This document shows, piece by piece, positions 19,701 to 28,132 of a DNA stretch of 64,000 nt. The notes below the pieces were generated by a model. It was not told the DNA's origin, made no database searches, and saw nothing but the letters and a program-made list of their open reading frames with translations. Position 1 is the first letter of the stretch. Each line of letters begins with the position of its first letter. A program made the translations under genes and the position numbers. This stretch comes from an uncultured Flavobacteriaceae bacterium (lineage in GTDB: Bacteria; Bacteroidota; Bacteroidia; Flavobacteriales; Flavobacteriaceae), in the NCBI GenBank assembly GCA_943788165.1, contig CALSPF010000002.1:62001-126000 (forward strand), given 5' to 3'.

Positions 19701-20173
19701 AAAATATGAAGGCAACTGTAGCGGTAATTAATGGCCTGGACGAAGAACAAATTAAACACTTAGAAGCCAACGAAACCATTGCCATAAAGATTGATGGAGA
19801 AGAGGTCACTCTTGAGCCCAATGATGTCGTTATCCAATCCAAAGACATTGAGGGCTGGCTTGTTGCCAACGGCAACGGGTTGACTGTTGCCCTCGATATT
19901 CAACTTGACGAAGCCCTAATCGAAGAAGGGATTGCAAGAGAAATGATCAACCGTATTCAAAACCTAAGAAAAGATGCCGGTTTTGAAGTTACTGATAAAA
20001 TTGTTTTATATTTGAAAGAAGACAAGCACCTTGAAAAGGTGTTTGACAACCATCTGGCCTATATTCAACAAGAAACCTTAACTGAAAAAGTTGTCGTTGA
20101 AAAAGAATTAAGTATAGGTGAAAGCATTACGTTTGATGAAATAAATACAATTGTAAACTTAGAAAAAGCATAA
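16772..20173 (+). CDS. ileS: isoleucine--tRNA ligase
   Basis: Charges tRNA-Ile; cytoplasmic, essential. About 1133 residues from ATG 16772; an in-frame ATG at 16730 would add 14 residues that look untranslated, and flavobacterial IleS proteins begin with a FxEYKxLxL-like segment as here (GFKEHKQLNL). The HIGH-type motif is PGIHHV around residue 57 and the KMSKR loop is at residues 681-685. The editing (CP1) insertion includes WTTTPWTLPSNTAL and DGTGIVHTAPTFGADD. The anticodon-binding domain and the long C-terminal extension are of the eukaryote-like IleS type common in Bacteroidetes. TATTTTCG about 20 bp before the start is a possible degenerate -7 element. It heads a group with the DksA-like gene and lspA. 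Confidence 0.97.
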   Translation: MGFKEHKQLNLAAVAQDILSFWEEESIFEKSVSTREGQPPYVFYEGPPSANGMPGIHHVMARAIKDIFCRYKTQKGFQVKRKAGWDTHGLPVELGVEKELGITKDAIGKSISVEDYNEACKNAVMRYTDVWNKLTQEMGYWVDMEDPYITYKSKYIESVWWLLKQIYDKNLLYKGYTIQPYSPKAGTGLSSHELNQPGTYQDVTDTTVTAMFKTIADSLPSALKGEEDLYVLAWTTTPWTLPSNTALTVGKKIDYVVVHTFNQYTFLPIKVLLAKALVGKQFSEKYTAVDSQALLADYTSAAKKIPFYISTEIKGEALIGIRYEQLWHEAPLPLERPENAFRVIAGDFVTTEDGTGIVHTAPTFGADDAQVAKEATPPIPTLLVKDANDNNVPLVDLQGKFYDGLPGIGGKYVKNEYYPEGEAPEKSVDVEIAIRLKEENRAFKVEKYVHSYPNCWRTDKPILYYPLDSWFVKVTDVRDKMVEHNTKINWKPKSTGEGRFGNWLANANDWNLSRSRFWGIPLPIWRTEDGKETRIIGSVEELVTAIEESISAGFMTENPFTDFVVGNMEEENYDRIDLHKNSVDPIVLCSPNRQPMQRESDLIDVWFDSGAMPYAQWHYPFENKAKIDENEAFPADYIAEGVDQTRGWFYTLHAIGTLVFDSIAYKNVVSNGLVLDKNGQKMSKRLSNAADPFETLEKYGADATRWYMISNANPWDNLKFDLDGITEVSRKFFGTLHNTYSFFTLYANIDGFSHQENTIPVSDRTELDQWIISELNRLIAEVDEAYNDYEPTKASRAISEFVQEIMSNWYVRLSRRRFWKGEYAQDKIAAYQTLFECLLTISKLMAPVAPFYADRLYRDLCEATEVELFASVHLANFPTAKEELRNPDLEDRMGKARTISSLALSLRKKEQIKVRQPLQKIMIPVSNAEEKEAIERVADLIQSEINVKSIELLDDASDILVKEIKPNFKALGPRFGKNMKATVAVINGLDEEQIKHLEANETIAIKIDGEEVTLEPNDVVIQSKDIEGWLVANGNGLTVALDIQLDEALIEEGIAREMINRIQNLRKDAGFEVTDKIVLYLKEDKHLEKVFDNHLAYIQQETLTEKVVVEKELSIGESITFDEINTIVNLEKA

Positions 20174-20175
20174 CT

Positions 20176-20559
20176 ATGGGAACAGTAGTAAAAAACCGTT
20201 ACTCTGATAAAGACCTTGTAGAATTCAAGGCGTTACTAGAAAAAAAAATTTTAATAGCAACCGAAGATCTCGACTTGCTTAAAAGTTCATACATGAACAA
20301 CGGAAACAATGGAACCGAAGACACTTCACCAACCTTTAAAGCGTTCGAAGAAGGATCTCAAACCATGTCAAAAGAAGCCAACACTCAGTTAGCTCTTCGT
20401 CAAGAAAAATTTATTCGTGATCTTAAAAACGCTTTGATGCGTATCGAAAATAAAACCTACGGTGTTTGTCGTGTTACAGGTAAATTAATTCAAAAACAAC
20501 GGTTAATTTTAGTGCCGCATGCAACCTTGAGCATTGAAGCTAAAAACATGCAAAAATAG
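20176..20559 (+). CDS. TraR/DksA family protein with a degenerate zinc finger
   Basis: 127 residues of the DksA/TraR family, which binds RNA polymerase in the secondary channel and modulates transcription with ppGpp. There is an N-terminal coiled-coil region (FKALLEKKILIATEDLDLLK), then SQTMSKEANTQLALRQEKFI and ALMRIENKTYGVCRVTGKLI. In zinc-containing DksA two CxxC pairs bind Zn; here only the single Cys in YGVCRVTGK remains and the second pair (normally CxxCxxxxE) is gone, so it is presumably a zinc-free variant, which I believe is usual for flavobacterial members. It lies 2 bp after ileS, consistent with one operon. Confidence 0.9.
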   Translation: MGTVVKNRYSDKDLVEFKALLEKKILIATEDLDLLKSSYMNNGNNGTEDTSPTFKAFEEGSQTMSKEANTQLALRQEKFIRDLKNALMRIENKTYGVCRVTGKLIQKQRLILVPHATLSIEAKNMQK

Positions 20560-21179
20560 TCTTTGCTCGTCTCCTTTTCAGCTGTTTGCTTATAACAGCC
20601 GTTTTTGGGCAACAACAGCAAAGTTATCGCTGGGAAGTGGATGCTTTGGCGCATATCTCGCTTAGCCTTCCTTTTGCCAATTCAATTTCTGTACGTACAG
20701 CCAAAACAAATTTTGTTGAAGTGGTCTACACTACCGAAGGAGAGTACCAAAAAGAAACGCTCTTGAGTCATTTTGTTGACAAAAAAACAGTTCGCCTTAA
20801 AGAGCAATTGAATCCTGTTTTTACTCCTTTTAAAGATAAATTAAGTGCGCACAAAGTGATGGCTACTACCCTTGAAATTAGCTATCCTGAGCAGTCGTCT
20901 CTTTCCTTGACAGCTGGCACAGCAAAAATAATATTGGAGGGCTTATTCCCTAAGTTCAACATTCAATTGGAAGAGGGGTCACTTCACCTAAACAGTTTTT
21001 TCTCTCGCGGGAAAGTAAAAACCAATTCTGCCCATATTTATGTGGAAAAAATTAAAAACCTCGTTTTTGCACACTCCAAAGAAGGGGAAATAAACGGCAA
21101 AACAACGACCAAACAGAAGGCAACACTTGTCCTAGAAAGTAAGCGTGGAAATATTTTCATCAATTCAAATAGAAAATAA
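20556..21179 (+). CDS. small secreted beta-rich protein (DUF4097/adhesin-like), start codon uncertain
   Basis: The frame encodes a signal-peptide-like segment (RLLFSCLLITAVFGQQQ) followed by about 180 residues of repeating short beta-strands (LEISYPEQSSLSLTAGTAKI, IQLEEGSLHLNSFFSRGKVK), reminiscent of DUF4097 putative adhesin beta-helix proteins. The gene sits between the DksA-like gene and lspA. There is no in-frame ATG upstream of the signal peptide. The first usable codon, TTG at 20586, cuts off most of the hydrophobic stretch. An ATA at 20556 overlaps the DksA-like stop as ATAG and would give a complete signal peptide. The start is therefore open; the coordinates given use the ATA. Function unknown. 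Confidence 0.65.
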   Translation: MVFARLLFSCLLITAVFGQQQQSYRWEVDALAHISLSLPFANSISVRTAKTNFVEVVYTTEGEYQKETLLSHFVDKKTVRLKEQLNPVFTPFKDKLSAHKVMATTLEISYPEQSSLSLTAGTAKIILEGLFPKFNIQLEEGSLHLNSFFSRGKVKTNSAHIYVEKIKNLVFAHSKEGEINGKTTTKQKATLVLESKRGNIFINSNRK

Positions 21180-21203
21180 CTACTTTTGAACTTTCTTCAT
21201 CCA

Positions 21204-21848
21204 ATGAAATTTAAACTTCCCAAAATAACACTGCAAAGTGCCCTCTTTTTGATTCTACTTCTAGTAGGGGTTGATCAAGCCACTAAATTATACATTAAAC
21301 TTAATTATTCGCTTTCTGTTTACGGCCAACCAGCCATTGTTGATTGGGGGTTTTTTAAACTCTTATTCATTGAAAACAAAGGAATGGCCTGGGGAACCAA
21401 AATAAATGACATTATCCCCTTTCTCGATGAGGATGTTGCCAAGTTGCTTTTGACTTTATTTCGTTTAGTCGCGATTGGTTTTCTGGGGTTCTGGTTACGT
21501 TCCTTATTGAAAAAAGAAAGCTCTCAATTGCTTCGCTGGGCATTGTGTCTCATTTTTGCGGGTGCGGTTGGCAACCTGATTGATTCCCTTTTTTACGGCG
21601 TGCTATTTTCCCATAGTTACGGCCAAGTAGCTACCCTGTTTCCTGAAGAAGGTTATGCTCCTTTTTTCTATGGTCATGTGGTTGATATGCTTCAGTTTCC
21701 TCTGGTTTCTTGGACCTGGCCAAACTGGTTGCCATTGGTTGGCGGCAATGAATACACCTTCTTCGAATATGTTTTCAATGTGGCCGATACCTGCATTAGT
21801 ACAGGAGTTGCCATCTTACTTTTATTCAACAAAAAGATTTTTGGTTAA
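21204..21848 (+). CDS. lspA: lipoprotein signal peptidase (signal peptidase II)
   Basis: Inner-membrane aspartyl protease that removes signal peptides from prolipoproteins after diacylglyceryl transfer. About 214 residues from ATG 21204; a TTG at 21186 is less likely. Four hydrophobic segments are present. The catalytic aspartates are in AGAVGNLIDS and FNVADT, and FIENKGMAWG matches the conserved ENxGxAFG box. The loop around GHVVDMLQFPLV is longer than in proteobacterial LspA, as is normal in Bacteroidetes. It supports the many lipoproteins in the window. Its stop overlaps the convergent cyclo-ligase stop by 3 bp. Confidence 0.95.
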   Translation: MKFKLPKITLQSALFLILLLVGVDQATKLYIKLNYSLSVYGQPAIVDWGFFKLLFIENKGMAWGTKINDIIPFLDEDVAKLLLTLFRLVAIGFLGFWLRSLLKKESSQLLRWALCLIFAGAVGNLIDSLFYGVLFSHSYGQVATLFPEEGYAPFFYGHVVDMLQFPLVSWTWPNWLPLVGGNEYTFFEYVFNVADTCISTGVAILLLFNKKIFG

Positions 21849-22405
21849 GCAAATTCATACACTCGATTGGGCGTAACGCAATAATCAAGGCCAACATCTG
21901 TTGTCTCTTCTGGAATGCTTTTTTCAGGCGGAAAAAAGGATAAACCAATTTTAACACAACTCGGTTTACAGGCCGCCAGAAAACGATCATAATAGCCTTT
22001 CCCATAACCGATACGATTCCCCTTTTCATCAAAAGCAAGCAATGGAACAAAAACAACATCCAGTTGTTCGGGCAACAATTCAATCCCTTCTTGAGGCTCT
22101 GGAATACCCCATCGGTTGGGTTTAATCAGCGTCGAATCGGTCAATAATATATGTTTTAACTCATGCTCGGTTTGCATGCGTGGAACAACAACTTGTTTGT
22201 CTTTGCCCTGTAAAATCGTTAATACATATTCCGTGTCTACTTCTCCCAATAGCGTGCTGCTTAAAAAAAGGTGGAAATTACTATGCTCCCATAACGGTAA
22301 AGCGAGTAACTGGTTTGCTATGGCGAGGCTATAGGACGCGTTGATATCGTCCTTAATGGATTTGCGTTTGTCTTTATATTTTTGCCGAAGCTTTTTTTTA
22401 TCCAT
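21845..22405 (-). CDS. 5-formyltetrahydrofolate cyclo-ligase
   Basis: Converts 5-formyl-THF to 5,10-methenyl-THF using ATP, recycling folate. 186 residues from ATG 22405; the longer frame from 22435 adds ten residues without family support. The signature LLAFDEKGNRIGYGKGYYDR (Mg/ATP and folate site) and the N-terminal KKKLRQKYKDKRKSI are both typical. It is divergent from uvrC and convergent with lspA. Confidence 0.93.
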   Translation of the reverse strand: MDKKKLRQKYKDKRKSIKDDINASYSLAIANQLLALPLWEHSNFHLFLSSTLLGEVDTEYVLTILQGKDKQVVVPRMQTEHELKHILLTDSTLIKPNRWGIPEPQEGIELLPEQLDVVFVPLLAFDEKGNRIGYGKGYYDRFLAACKPSCVKIGLSFFPPEKSIPEETTDVGLDYCVTPNRVYEFA

Positions 22406-22413
22406 CACATAAA

Positions 22414-22443
22414 TTGTGCTCACAAAGAAAAGCATTATTTTTG
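22414..22443 (+). promoter_or_regulatory. candidate uvrC promoter
   Basis: TTGTG at 22414-22418 and TATTTTTG at 22436-22443, an exact TANNTTTG -7 element, lie 22 bp before the uvrC ATG. They fall in the divergent region with the cyclo-ligase gene. Confidence 0.4.
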
Positions 22444-22464
22444 GGTTAGAACCTCCTTTATTTT

Positions 22465-24267
22465 ATGGAACATACTGATCTTTCGTTACAGGTTAAAACC
22501 CTCCCCGCTAGCCCTGGAGTGTATCAGTATTTTGATGATAAAGGAGTAATTATCTATGTCGGAAAAGCCAAGAACCTTAAAAAAAGAGTGAGTTCATACT
22601 TCACCAAAACCCACGACAATCAGAAAACACAAATCCTTGTCAAAAAGATTGTTCGCATCGAACACATTGTTGTTGCAAGTGAAATGGACGCTTTATTGCT
22701 GGAAAACAATCTCATCAAAAAATACAAACCGCGCTACAATGTCTTGTTGAAGGACGACAAAACCTATCCGTGGATTTGTATTAAAAAAGAACGTTTCCCC
22801 CGCATTTTTGTTACCCGAAAAGTCATTAAAGACGGTTCAGATTATTTTGGCCCTTATACCAATATAAAAACGGTCTATACACTCTTGGAATTGATTCGAG
22901 GTATTTATCCGCTGCGCAGTTGCAGATTTGATCTTTCAGAAGAAAAAGTAAAGGCCAAGAAATATAAGGTTTGTTTGGAATATCATTTGGGAAATTGTCA
23001 TGCCCCTTGTGAAGACAAAGTAAGCCAAGCAGAATACGACGAAAACATTAAAGCCATTCGGTCAATCATTAAAGGTAATTTTAAAGATTCGTTGCAGAAT
23101 TTTAAAAATCAAATGCATCGACTCGCAGAAAACCTAGAATTTGAAGCGGCACAAAAAATTAAGGAGAAATTAGATGTCCTGGAGAACTATCAATCCAAAT
23201 CAACCATTGTAAATCCAAAAATTTCTAATGTTGATGTTTTTTCCGTTATCACAGACGAGGCATACGGCTATGTGAATTTCCTACAAGTATCGCACGGGTC
23301 AATTATTCGATCACACACCATTGAAATTAAAAAGAAATTAGACGAAACGGCCGAAGAGTTATTGTCTTTGGCCATTATTGAAATTCGTCAACGCTTTCAT
23401 TCTCAATCGCCAGAAGTGTATCTCCCTTTTACGATCGATTTAGGGCGTAAAATCAGGGTTACTGTTCCTTTGTTGGGCGATAAAAAACACTTGATTGATT
23501 TGTCAGAACGCAATGCCAAGTACTTTCGCGTGGAACGTTTTAAACAAATGCAAATTGTTGATCCAGATCGACACACCAATCGTTTGATGACACAAATGAA
23601 AGCCGATCTTCGCTTGTCGGAAGAGCCAAGACACATTGAATGTTTCGATAACTCAAACCTACAAGGATCTAACCCTGTAGCTGCTTGTGTGGTTTTTCGC
23701 AACGGGAAACCCTACAAAAAAGACTACCGACACTATAACATTAAAACCGTTGAAGGACCCGATGATTTTGCCTCAATGGAAGAGGTTGTTTTTAGACGCT
23801 ACAAACGCTTGATGGATGAAGGACAGTCGCTGCCACAACTCATCATTATTGATGGAGGGAAAGGACAGTTGTCTTCCGCCTTAAAAAGCCTAGACCTCTT
23901 GGGGCTACGTGGAAAAATTGCCATTGTAGGCATTGCCAAACGCTTGGAAGAAATTTATTTTCCAGAAGACCCTATTCCACTCTATTTAGATAAAAAATCG
24001 GAAAGCTTAAAAGTCATACAGTTTTTACGCAACGAAGCCCACCGTTTTGGGATCACTCTTCACCGAAACAAACGCAGTAAAGGCGCAATCAAATCTGGTT
24101 TGGATGCAATTCCTGGCATTGGACCAAAAACCAAAGAAACCTTAATTCGGAAATTCAAATCGTTTAAACGCATCAAAGAAACGCCTGTGAATGAACTAGT
24201 AGCTGTTCTTGGCGATAAAAAAGGGAAACAACTGTTCGATTATTTAAAGCAAAACAATAACCGTTAA
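22465..24267 (+). CDS. uvrC: excinuclease ABC subunit C
   Basis: Makes the dual incisions of nucleotide excision repair. 600 residues, the family's usual size. Order: GIY-YIG nuclease (PGVYQYFDDKG...IIYVGKAKNLKKR, about residues 15-50), a zinc-less middle region with YHLGNCHAPC, the UVR (UvrB-binding) motif at about residues 205-240 (RLAENLEFEAAQKIKEKL), an RNase H-like nuclease domain (IECFDNSNLQGSNPVAACVV, IIIDGGKGQL), and C-terminal tandem helix-hairpin-helix (LDAIPGIGPKTKETL). It starts a plus-strand run towards pgi. Confidence 0.97.
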   Translation: MEHTDLSLQVKTLPASPGVYQYFDDKGVIIYVGKAKNLKKRVSSYFTKTHDNQKTQILVKKIVRIEHIVVASEMDALLLENNLIKKYKPRYNVLLKDDKTYPWICIKKERFPRIFVTRKVIKDGSDYFGPYTNIKTVYTLLELIRGIYPLRSCRFDLSEEKVKAKKYKVCLEYHLGNCHAPCEDKVSQAEYDENIKAIRSIIKGNFKDSLQNFKNQMHRLAENLEFEAAQKIKEKLDVLENYQSKSTIVNPKISNVDVFSVITDEAYGYVNFLQVSHGSIIRSHTIEIKKKLDETAEELLSLAIIEIRQRFHSQSPEVYLPFTIDLGRKIRVTVPLLGDKKHLIDLSERNAKYFRVERFKQMQIVDPDRHTNRLMTQMKADLRLSEEPRHIECFDNSNLQGSNPVAACVVFRNGKPYKKDYRHYNIKTVEGPDDFASMEEVVFRRYKRLMDEGQSLPQLIIIDGGKGQLSSALKSLDLLGLRGKIAIVGIAKRLEEIYFPEDPIPLYLDKKSESLKVIQFLRNEAHRFGITLHRNKRSKGAIKSGLDAIPGIGPKTKETLIRKFKSFKRIKETPVNELVAVLGDKKGKQLFDYLKQNNNR

Positions 24268-24330
24268 TTAAAATTTAAAGCATTGGATAGCTTAACAAGT
24301 TTGATTAAATTGCTGTCAAGTATATTCCTG

Positions 24331-25131
24331 ATGAAAAAAACAATTTTATATCTTTTTCTTTTTTTTTCCGCTGGCCATAGCTTTGCGCAAGAAAACAGTC
24401 TGCTACCATCAGGCGAACCTTTGGATGCATTTAAAGATGGTGAATGGTTTGAATTTCGTATTCATTATGGCATTTTCAATGCTAGTCGCGTTACTCTTGA
24501 ACTAAAAGCAGACACCCTTGATCAAGTCCCTGTTTTTCATGCAAAAGGCTACGGAAGGACTACAGGTTTTGCTCGCCTATTTTTTAAAGTCGAAGACTAT
24601 TATCAAAGCTATTTTGGCCAACAAGATGGTTTACCGCAAAAGTTTATTCGAGACATTTATGAGGGAGGCTATACCAAAGACATAGAAATCGATTTTGACC
24701 ACAAAAGAAAAATCGCTAAAGTGAATAATAAAAAGAAAAGGCGCAAAGCTGAACACAACATTAATGACAATGTACAAGACCTCATTTCTGCCTTTTATTA
24801 TTTGCGTAATTTTTATGACACTTCGCAACTAAAAGAAGGTGACGACATTTCTCTCAATATGTTTTTTGACGATGAAAACTACCTCTTCAAATTACGCTAT
24901 TTAGGAAAAGAAATGGTCGAAACCAGATTTGGCCAAGTGCGCTGTATTAAACTTAGACCCTTCGTTCAAAGTGGGCGGGTTTTTAGTGAGCAAGAAAGTG
25001 TTACGCTTTGGGTAAGTGACGACGCAAACAAACTCCCCGTAAAAATGCGCGCTGACCTTCGTGTAGGATCCATTGATTGCGATTTAGAAAACTTCAAAAA
25101 CCTACAACATCCCTTTGAAATTTCTCTATAA
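24331..25131 (+). CDS. DUF3108 domain-containing exported protein
   Basis: 266 residues from ATG 24331, which is followed directly by a signal peptide (KKTILYLFLFFSAGHSFAQ); the frame extends upstream to a TTG at 24283 without support. The mature part has EWFEFRIHYGIFNASRVTLE at its start and the DUF3108 pattern of lipid-transfer-like beta strands with YEGGYTKDIEIDFDH. DUF3108 proteins are periplasmic, of unknown function. It lies between uvrC and the M23 peptidase on the same strand, an order I believe recurs in Flavobacteriia. Confidence 0.8.
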   Translation: MKKTILYLFLFFSAGHSFAQENSLLPSGEPLDAFKDGEWFEFRIHYGIFNASRVTLELKADTLDQVPVFHAKGYGRTTGFARLFFKVEDYYQSYFGQQDGLPQKFIRDIYEGGYTKDIEIDFDHKRKIAKVNNKKKRRKAEHNINDNVQDLISAFYYLRNFYDTSQLKEGDDISLNMFFDDENYLFKLRYLGKEMVETRFGQVRCIKLRPFVQSGRVFSEQESVTLWVSDDANKLPVKMRADLRVGSIDCDLENFKNLQHPFEISL

Positions 25132-25209
25132 TAACTGTTGTTAACTTTTGTAATAAAAGCGTTAAAAGGCTTTCCTCCCCCTTAAAAGTTTGCGAAATTT
25201 GTTACCATT

Positions 25210-26475
25210 ATGCGAATACACCTTTTTTCTCTTTTGATCTGCCTTGTCTGCTTGTTTGGTTGTAGTGATACGCCTAAAAACAAGACGGACGAAGCACAAG
25301 TTACTCCTGTGATTGAAGTTGAACCAGACATGCGCTATGGTTATGATTACAATCAATACACGGCCAAGCTGCTAAAAATTAAACAAGGAGACAGCTTTGG
25401 AGCTATTTTAGAACGCAACGGAATTGATTATCCCCAGGTATACGAGGTCCTTCAAAAAATCAAAGGAAAGGTCAATATCAGAAAGCTTCAGATCGGGAAA
25501 CCCTATACTCTTTTATACAGTAAGAACGATAGTGTTACTCCACCAAAAGCGTTTATCTATCACCCAGATGCTCTTGGGTATAGCGTCATACAACTGCGGG
25601 ATAGTATCTACGGAGAACAGGTCAACAAGCCCATTAGGACAGTCGAATTACAGGCAACGGGGGTCATTCAGAGCTCCCTATATGAAACCATGCAAAACAG
25701 CGGGTATAATGTCAATCTCACTTATTTTTTATCCGATGTATATGCCTGGACCATCGACTTTACTCGTTTGGACAAAGGAGATCGGTTTAAGGTTATTTAC
25801 ACCGAAAAATTTGTTGATGACAGTATCTCTGTAGGAATTGATAAAATTAAAGCCGCCTTTTTTGAGCACCGCGAAAAAGGATTATATGCTTACGAATTTG
25901 AAACCGACAGTATTAAAGGTATCGTTGATTATTTCGATGAAAATGCCAAAAACTTACGCCGTGCTTTTTTAAAGTCGCCCGTCAAATTTAGTCGTATTTC
26001 TTCGCGTTACAACCTCAAACGGAGAATTGCTTATTACGGTCGTGTAAAACCACACAAGGGAACGGACTATGCTGCCCCGGTAGGAACTCCCATAATGGCA
26101 ACGGCCAATGGAAGAGTTGAAAAAGCTAGTTATACCAAAGGGAACGGAAATTATGTAAAAGTAAAACACAATTCCACCTATTCAACCCAATACTTGCACA
26201 TGAAACGCCGCAAAGTAAAAACTGGGCAATTTGTCAAACAAGGAGATGTTATTGGCTGGGTTGGAATGACGGGAAACACCTCAGGTCCCCACGTGTGCTA
26301 CCGTTTTTGGAAAAACGGACGACAAGTAGACCCCTTTAAACAAAAACTCCCTGAAGCAAAACCAATTTCGAAGGAGCTGAAAAGACAATTTTTTGCTCAC
26401 ATAGAACCCATATCAGTAGAACTAGAGTGTCTTTCTTTTGAAAAAGAAAAGACAACATCACTCGCAATGAACTAA
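25210..26475 (+). CDS. M23 family metallopeptidase lipoprotein (peptidoglycan endopeptidase)
   Basis: 421 residues. The N-terminus has a lipoprotein signal with lipobox LFGC (lipidated Cys18). An OapA/LysM-like region follows (LLKIKQGDSFGAILERNGID). The catalytic LytM/M23 domain is at about residues 270-385, with HKGTD (zinc ligands His and Asp), QYLHM and the HVCYRFW box corresponding to HxH/HxxxR. It therefore looks zinc-competent, cleaving peptide cross-links in the cell wall from the periplasmic side of the outer membrane. It is 3 bp ahead of pgi. Confidence 0.92.
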   Translation: MRIHLFSLLICLVCLFGCSDTPKNKTDEAQVTPVIEVEPDMRYGYDYNQYTAKLLKIKQGDSFGAILERNGIDYPQVYEVLQKIKGKVNIRKLQIGKPYTLLYSKNDSVTPPKAFIYHPDALGYSVIQLRDSIYGEQVNKPIRTVELQATGVIQSSLYETMQNSGYNVNLTYFLSDVYAWTIDFTRLDKGDRFKVIYTEKFVDDSISVGIDKIKAAFFEHREKGLYAYEFETDSIKGIVDYFDENAKNLRRAFLKSPVKFSRISSRYNLKRRIAYYGRVKPHKGTDYAAPVGTPIMATANGRVEKASYTKGNGNYVKVKHNSTYSTQYLHMKRRKVKTGQFVKQGDVIGWVGMTGNTSGPHVCYRFWKNGRQVDPFKQKLPEAKPISKELKRQFFAHIEPISVELECLSFEKEKTTSLAMN

Positions 26476-26478
26476 AAC

Positions 26479-28116
26479 ATGGCATTACCAAATATCAATC
26501 CAACAACCACCCAAAGCTGGAAAAAACTTACAGTGCATTTTGAAGCAACTAAAGATATTTCGCTGCAAAAATATTTTGCTGAAAACCCCAATCGCTTTGA
26601 CGAATTTTCCATTCAGTGGGAAGATTTCTTAGTCGATTATTCCAAGAACCGTGTTTCAAAAGAAACCCTCAATTTACTGGAAGAATTGGCCAACGAAGTT
26701 GGTTTAAAAGAAGCTATGAACGCTTATTTCGAAGGAGAAACCATCAATCAAACCGAAGGTCGTGCTGTACTCCACACTGCTCTTCGCGTACCCGAGGAAA
26801 CCCAAATTTATCTCGACGGATTGGATGTTGTTCCAGAAATTCGTGCGGTTAATGCCAAAATTAAAACATTTTGCAATCAGGTCATCTCTGGAGAGCACAA
26901 AGGGTATACGGGGAAATCTATCAGCCATGTGGTCAATATCGGTATTGGAGGATCAGATCTTGGCCCAGCTATGGTGACCGAAGCGCTGGAGTTTTACAAG
27001 AATCACCTCAACGTTCAATTTGTCTCCAATGTGGAGGGAGACCATGTACGCGAAGTCATAAAGACCTTGGATCCAGAAACAACACTGTTTGTCATCGTTT
27101 CCAAGACATTTACCACCCAAGAAACCCTGAGCAACGCAAGCACTATTCGCCAATGGTTTTTAACCCATGCACCCGAAGAAGCTATTGCAAAACACTTTGT
27201 GGCGGTTTCCACCAATGAAGAAAAAATTGCCGCATTTGGTATTCATCCCGATAATGTTTTCCCAATGAAAGATTGGGTTGGCGGTCGCTTTTCCTTGTGG
27301 AGTGCAGTTGGCCTAAGTATCGCTTTGGCCGTTGGTCCAGATCATTTTAACGCCCTCCTACATGGGGCACACAAAATGGATGAACATTTCAAAATCACTC
27401 CTTTTCAAGAAAACATTCCCATTGTACTTTCACTACTTAGTGTTTGGTACAACAACTTCTGGAAAGCAGAAAGTGAAGCTGTCATCCCTTATACTCAATA
27501 CCTGCGAAACCTTCCGGCCTATTTACAACAAGGCATCATGGAGAGCAATGGAAAAGGAGTTGATCGAAAGGGCGAGAAAGTGAATTATCAAACCGGAACC
27601 ATTATTTGGGGAGGGTCAGGAACCAATGCACAACATGCTTTTTTCCAACACATCCACCAAGGAACAAAATTGATTCCTGCAGATTTTATTGGATTTAAAA
27701 CATCTCTCTATGGGGAACAGGAGCATCAAAATAAATTGATGGCCAACTTCATTGCACAAACCGAGGCGTTGATGCGTGGAAAAACCTTAGAAGAAGCCAC
27801 TGAGGAATTGAACTCCAAAGGTGTTTCTGCGGAAGAAATTAAACGTCTGGCCCTTTTTAAAGTATTTGAAGGAAACAAGCCAACCAATACCCTTCTCATC
27901 GAGAAACTCAGCCCAGAAAGTATTGGGAAGCTAATCGCCATGTATGAACAGAAAATTTTCGTACAAGGAGTGCTTTGGAATATTTTTAGTTATGACCAAT
28001 GGGGTGTAGAATTAGGAAAACAATTAGCCAACAAGGTATTGGAAGATATTTCTGGCGAGGCTATTGCTGGACACGACGGGTCAACAACTGCCTTGTTGAA
28101 ACACCTAAAAAATTAA
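26479..28116 (+). CDS. pgi: glucose-6-phosphate isomerase
   Basis: Interconverts glucose-6-phosphate and fructose-6-phosphate. 545 residues, the long bacterial/eukaryotic class. Motifs: VVNIGIGGSDLGPAMVTEAL for phosphate binding, SKTFTTQETLSNA, QQGIMESNGKGVDRKG with the catalytic Glu, and GGSGTNAQHAFFQHIHQGT. The product fructose-6-phosphate is the substrate of GlmS, encoded elsewhere in this window. Convergent with recJ across 16 bp with no obvious terminator. Confidence 0.97.
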   Translation: MALPNINPTTTQSWKKLTVHFEATKDISLQKYFAENPNRFDEFSIQWEDFLVDYSKNRVSKETLNLLEELANEVGLKEAMNAYFEGETINQTEGRAVLHTALRVPEETQIYLDGLDVVPEIRAVNAKIKTFCNQVISGEHKGYTGKSISHVVNIGIGGSDLGPAMVTEALEFYKNHLNVQFVSNVEGDHVREVIKTLDPETTLFVIVSKTFTTQETLSNASTIRQWFLTHAPEEAIAKHFVAVSTNEEKIAAFGIHPDNVFPMKDWVGGRFSLWSAVGLSIALAVGPDHFNALLHGAHKMDEHFKITPFQENIPIVLSLLSVWYNNFWKAESEAVIPYTQYLRNLPAYLQQGIMESNGKGVDRKGEKVNYQTGTIIWGGSGTNAQHAFFQHIHQGTKLIPADFIGFKTSLYGEQEHQNKLMANFIAQTEALMRGKTLEEATEELNSKGVSAEEIKRLALFKVFEGNKPTNTLLIEKLSPESIGKLIAMYEQKIFVQGVLWNIFSYDQWGVELGKQLANKVLEDISGEAIAGHDGSTTALLKHLKN

Positions 28117-28132
28117 CCTTTTTAGCTAGAGT

